Below, in pieces: positions 5,751-6,266 of a stretch of DNA of 6,266 nucleotides (position 1 is its first letter; each line of letters starts with the position of its first letter). The notes under the pieces are model-generated. The model saw nothing but the letters and a program-made list of their open reading frames with translations, was not told where the DNA came from and did not search any database. A program made the translations under genes and the position numbers. Source of the stretch: CAZGSG01 sp964528095 (lineage in GTDB: Bacteria > Bacteroidota > Bacteroidia > Chitinophagales > Chitinophagaceae); assembly GCA_964528095.1 (NCBI GenBank), contig CAZGSG010000347.1, forward strand, positions 1 to 6,266. Direction: 5' to 3'.

Positions 5751-6266
5751 CTAATCAGAGTAATAATCGTTCCATTCGTATGGTGCCGGGTTATTTAGGA
5801 AGTAACAAATCCTGGTTTTATCATCCATCTTTTGTTCTTGTTTCCCAAGTGCAATGATGTGATCTTCTCCTTTTCCCATTTTCCAAAACATATCATTGGG
5901 ATTAATGCCTGGGAATTGGATCCAGGGTGGAGGTAATAAGTGACTAGTTACTTGAATAGTTCCTAATTCCAAAAGGATGTCTCGAACCTCCATCAGCGCG
6001 AACCCCAAAAGATTAAGGCCTGGCCATGCATATAAATTACTTAAATCATCAGAATCTTTTGAAATTCCGGCTCCCCAAACTTTATCGACTGGGCTAGCTT
6101 CAACCAAAACTCTATTAGTAGTAGAAAGCAGGAACTTTACTAATGATTCATTTTGATTGAATTTGTGAATATTGCCAAGCTTAACAATATCGTATTTGGT
6201 TTTATTCCAAACTGAATCATCATATCCAATCACTTGTCTTCCCAAATCTTTTGCTTCTCCTGGCTT
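5751..6266 (-). CDS. NADAR-family N-glycosidase (YbiA-like), 5' end beyond window
   Basis: The frame is open to the right edge; 171 residues are visible and it begins in mid-protein with KPGEAKDLGR. The TTG at 6245 is not a credible start. NADAR hallmarks occur in order: GRQVIGYDDSVWNKTKYDI (10-27), GNIHKFNQNESLVKFLLSTT, then VEASPVDKVWGAGISKDSDD (E56, D61, W64) and WPGLNLLGFALMEVRDIL (81-98). Roughly 50 N-terminal residues would be missing relative to the family. Members cleave N-glycosidic bonds: YbiA-type enzymes act on riboflavin-pathway intermediates, and others have been reported to remove ADP-ribose from guanine and so counter DarT-type toxins. Residues 99-171 form an additional tail rich in aromatic and charged residues (PPPWIQFPGINPNDMFWKMG) not typical of the minimal domain. 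It heads the small minus-strand cluster. Confidence 0.9.
   Translation of the reverse strand, partial: KPGEAKDLGRQVIGYDDSVWNKTKYDIVKLGNIHKFNQNESLVKFLLSTTNRVLVEASPVDKVWGAGISKDSDDLSNLYAWPGLNLLGFALMEVRDILLELGTIQVTSHLLPPPWIQFPGINPNDMFWKMGKGEDHIIALGKQEQKMDDKTRICYFLNNPAPYEWNDYYSD

Noticed and set aside
1..6266. CRISPR array
   Set aside because: No regularly spaced direct repeats of 20-40 bp were seen anywhere in the window.

Overview
The window looks like an accessory, mobile-element-scarred stretch of a Bacteroidota-type genome. Most of it is AT-rich, the starts generally lack an obvious Shine-Dalgarno, and the main terminator has the A-rich stem / GC core / T-rich stem style common in that phylum. 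The transposase and recombinase also read like Bacteroidota relatives. The phylum call is an inference; there is no rRNA or housekeeping gene to anchor it.

Layout, left to right. (1) 1-1011, minus: an IS481-family DDE transposase, intact as far as seen but running off the left edge. It is more GC-rich than its surroundings and is preceded by a 60-bp imperfect palindrome (1014-1073). (2) 1095-2063, minus: an Mrr-type PD-(D/E)xK restriction endonuclease with an uncharacterised N-terminal half. (3) 2211-2891, plus: a divergently oriented protein with an Rx4H motif that may be a HEPN-like domain, followed by a doubtful 64-codon ORF. (4) 3124-3164: a perfect 20-bp-arm bidirectional terminator between convergent units. 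(5) 3233-3607 and 3699-4058, minus: a small pentapeptide-repeat protein and a small two-helix membrane protein. (6) 4157-4744, minus: the C-terminal third of a large serine recombinase whose catalytic N-terminal part is absent. (7) 4812-6266, minus: a compact cluster made of a 150-residue orphan, a PH-like orphan whose 5' part is out of frame across an A7 tract, and a NADAR-family N-glycosidase cut by the right edge.

Interpretation. The Mrr nuclease and the possible HEPN protein share a divergent intergenic region and could form a defence pair or simply be neighbours in a defence island. The small minus-strand genes to the right (pentapeptide, membrane protein, orphan, PH-like, NADAR), together with the recombinase remnant, resemble an acquired array of immunity or antitoxin-like genes. 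No cognate toxin is visible, so this remains an inference. The best leads are the homopolymer frameshift near 5700, the truncated recombinase with its sharp edge at 4744/4745, and the Mrr/HEPN-like divergent pair.
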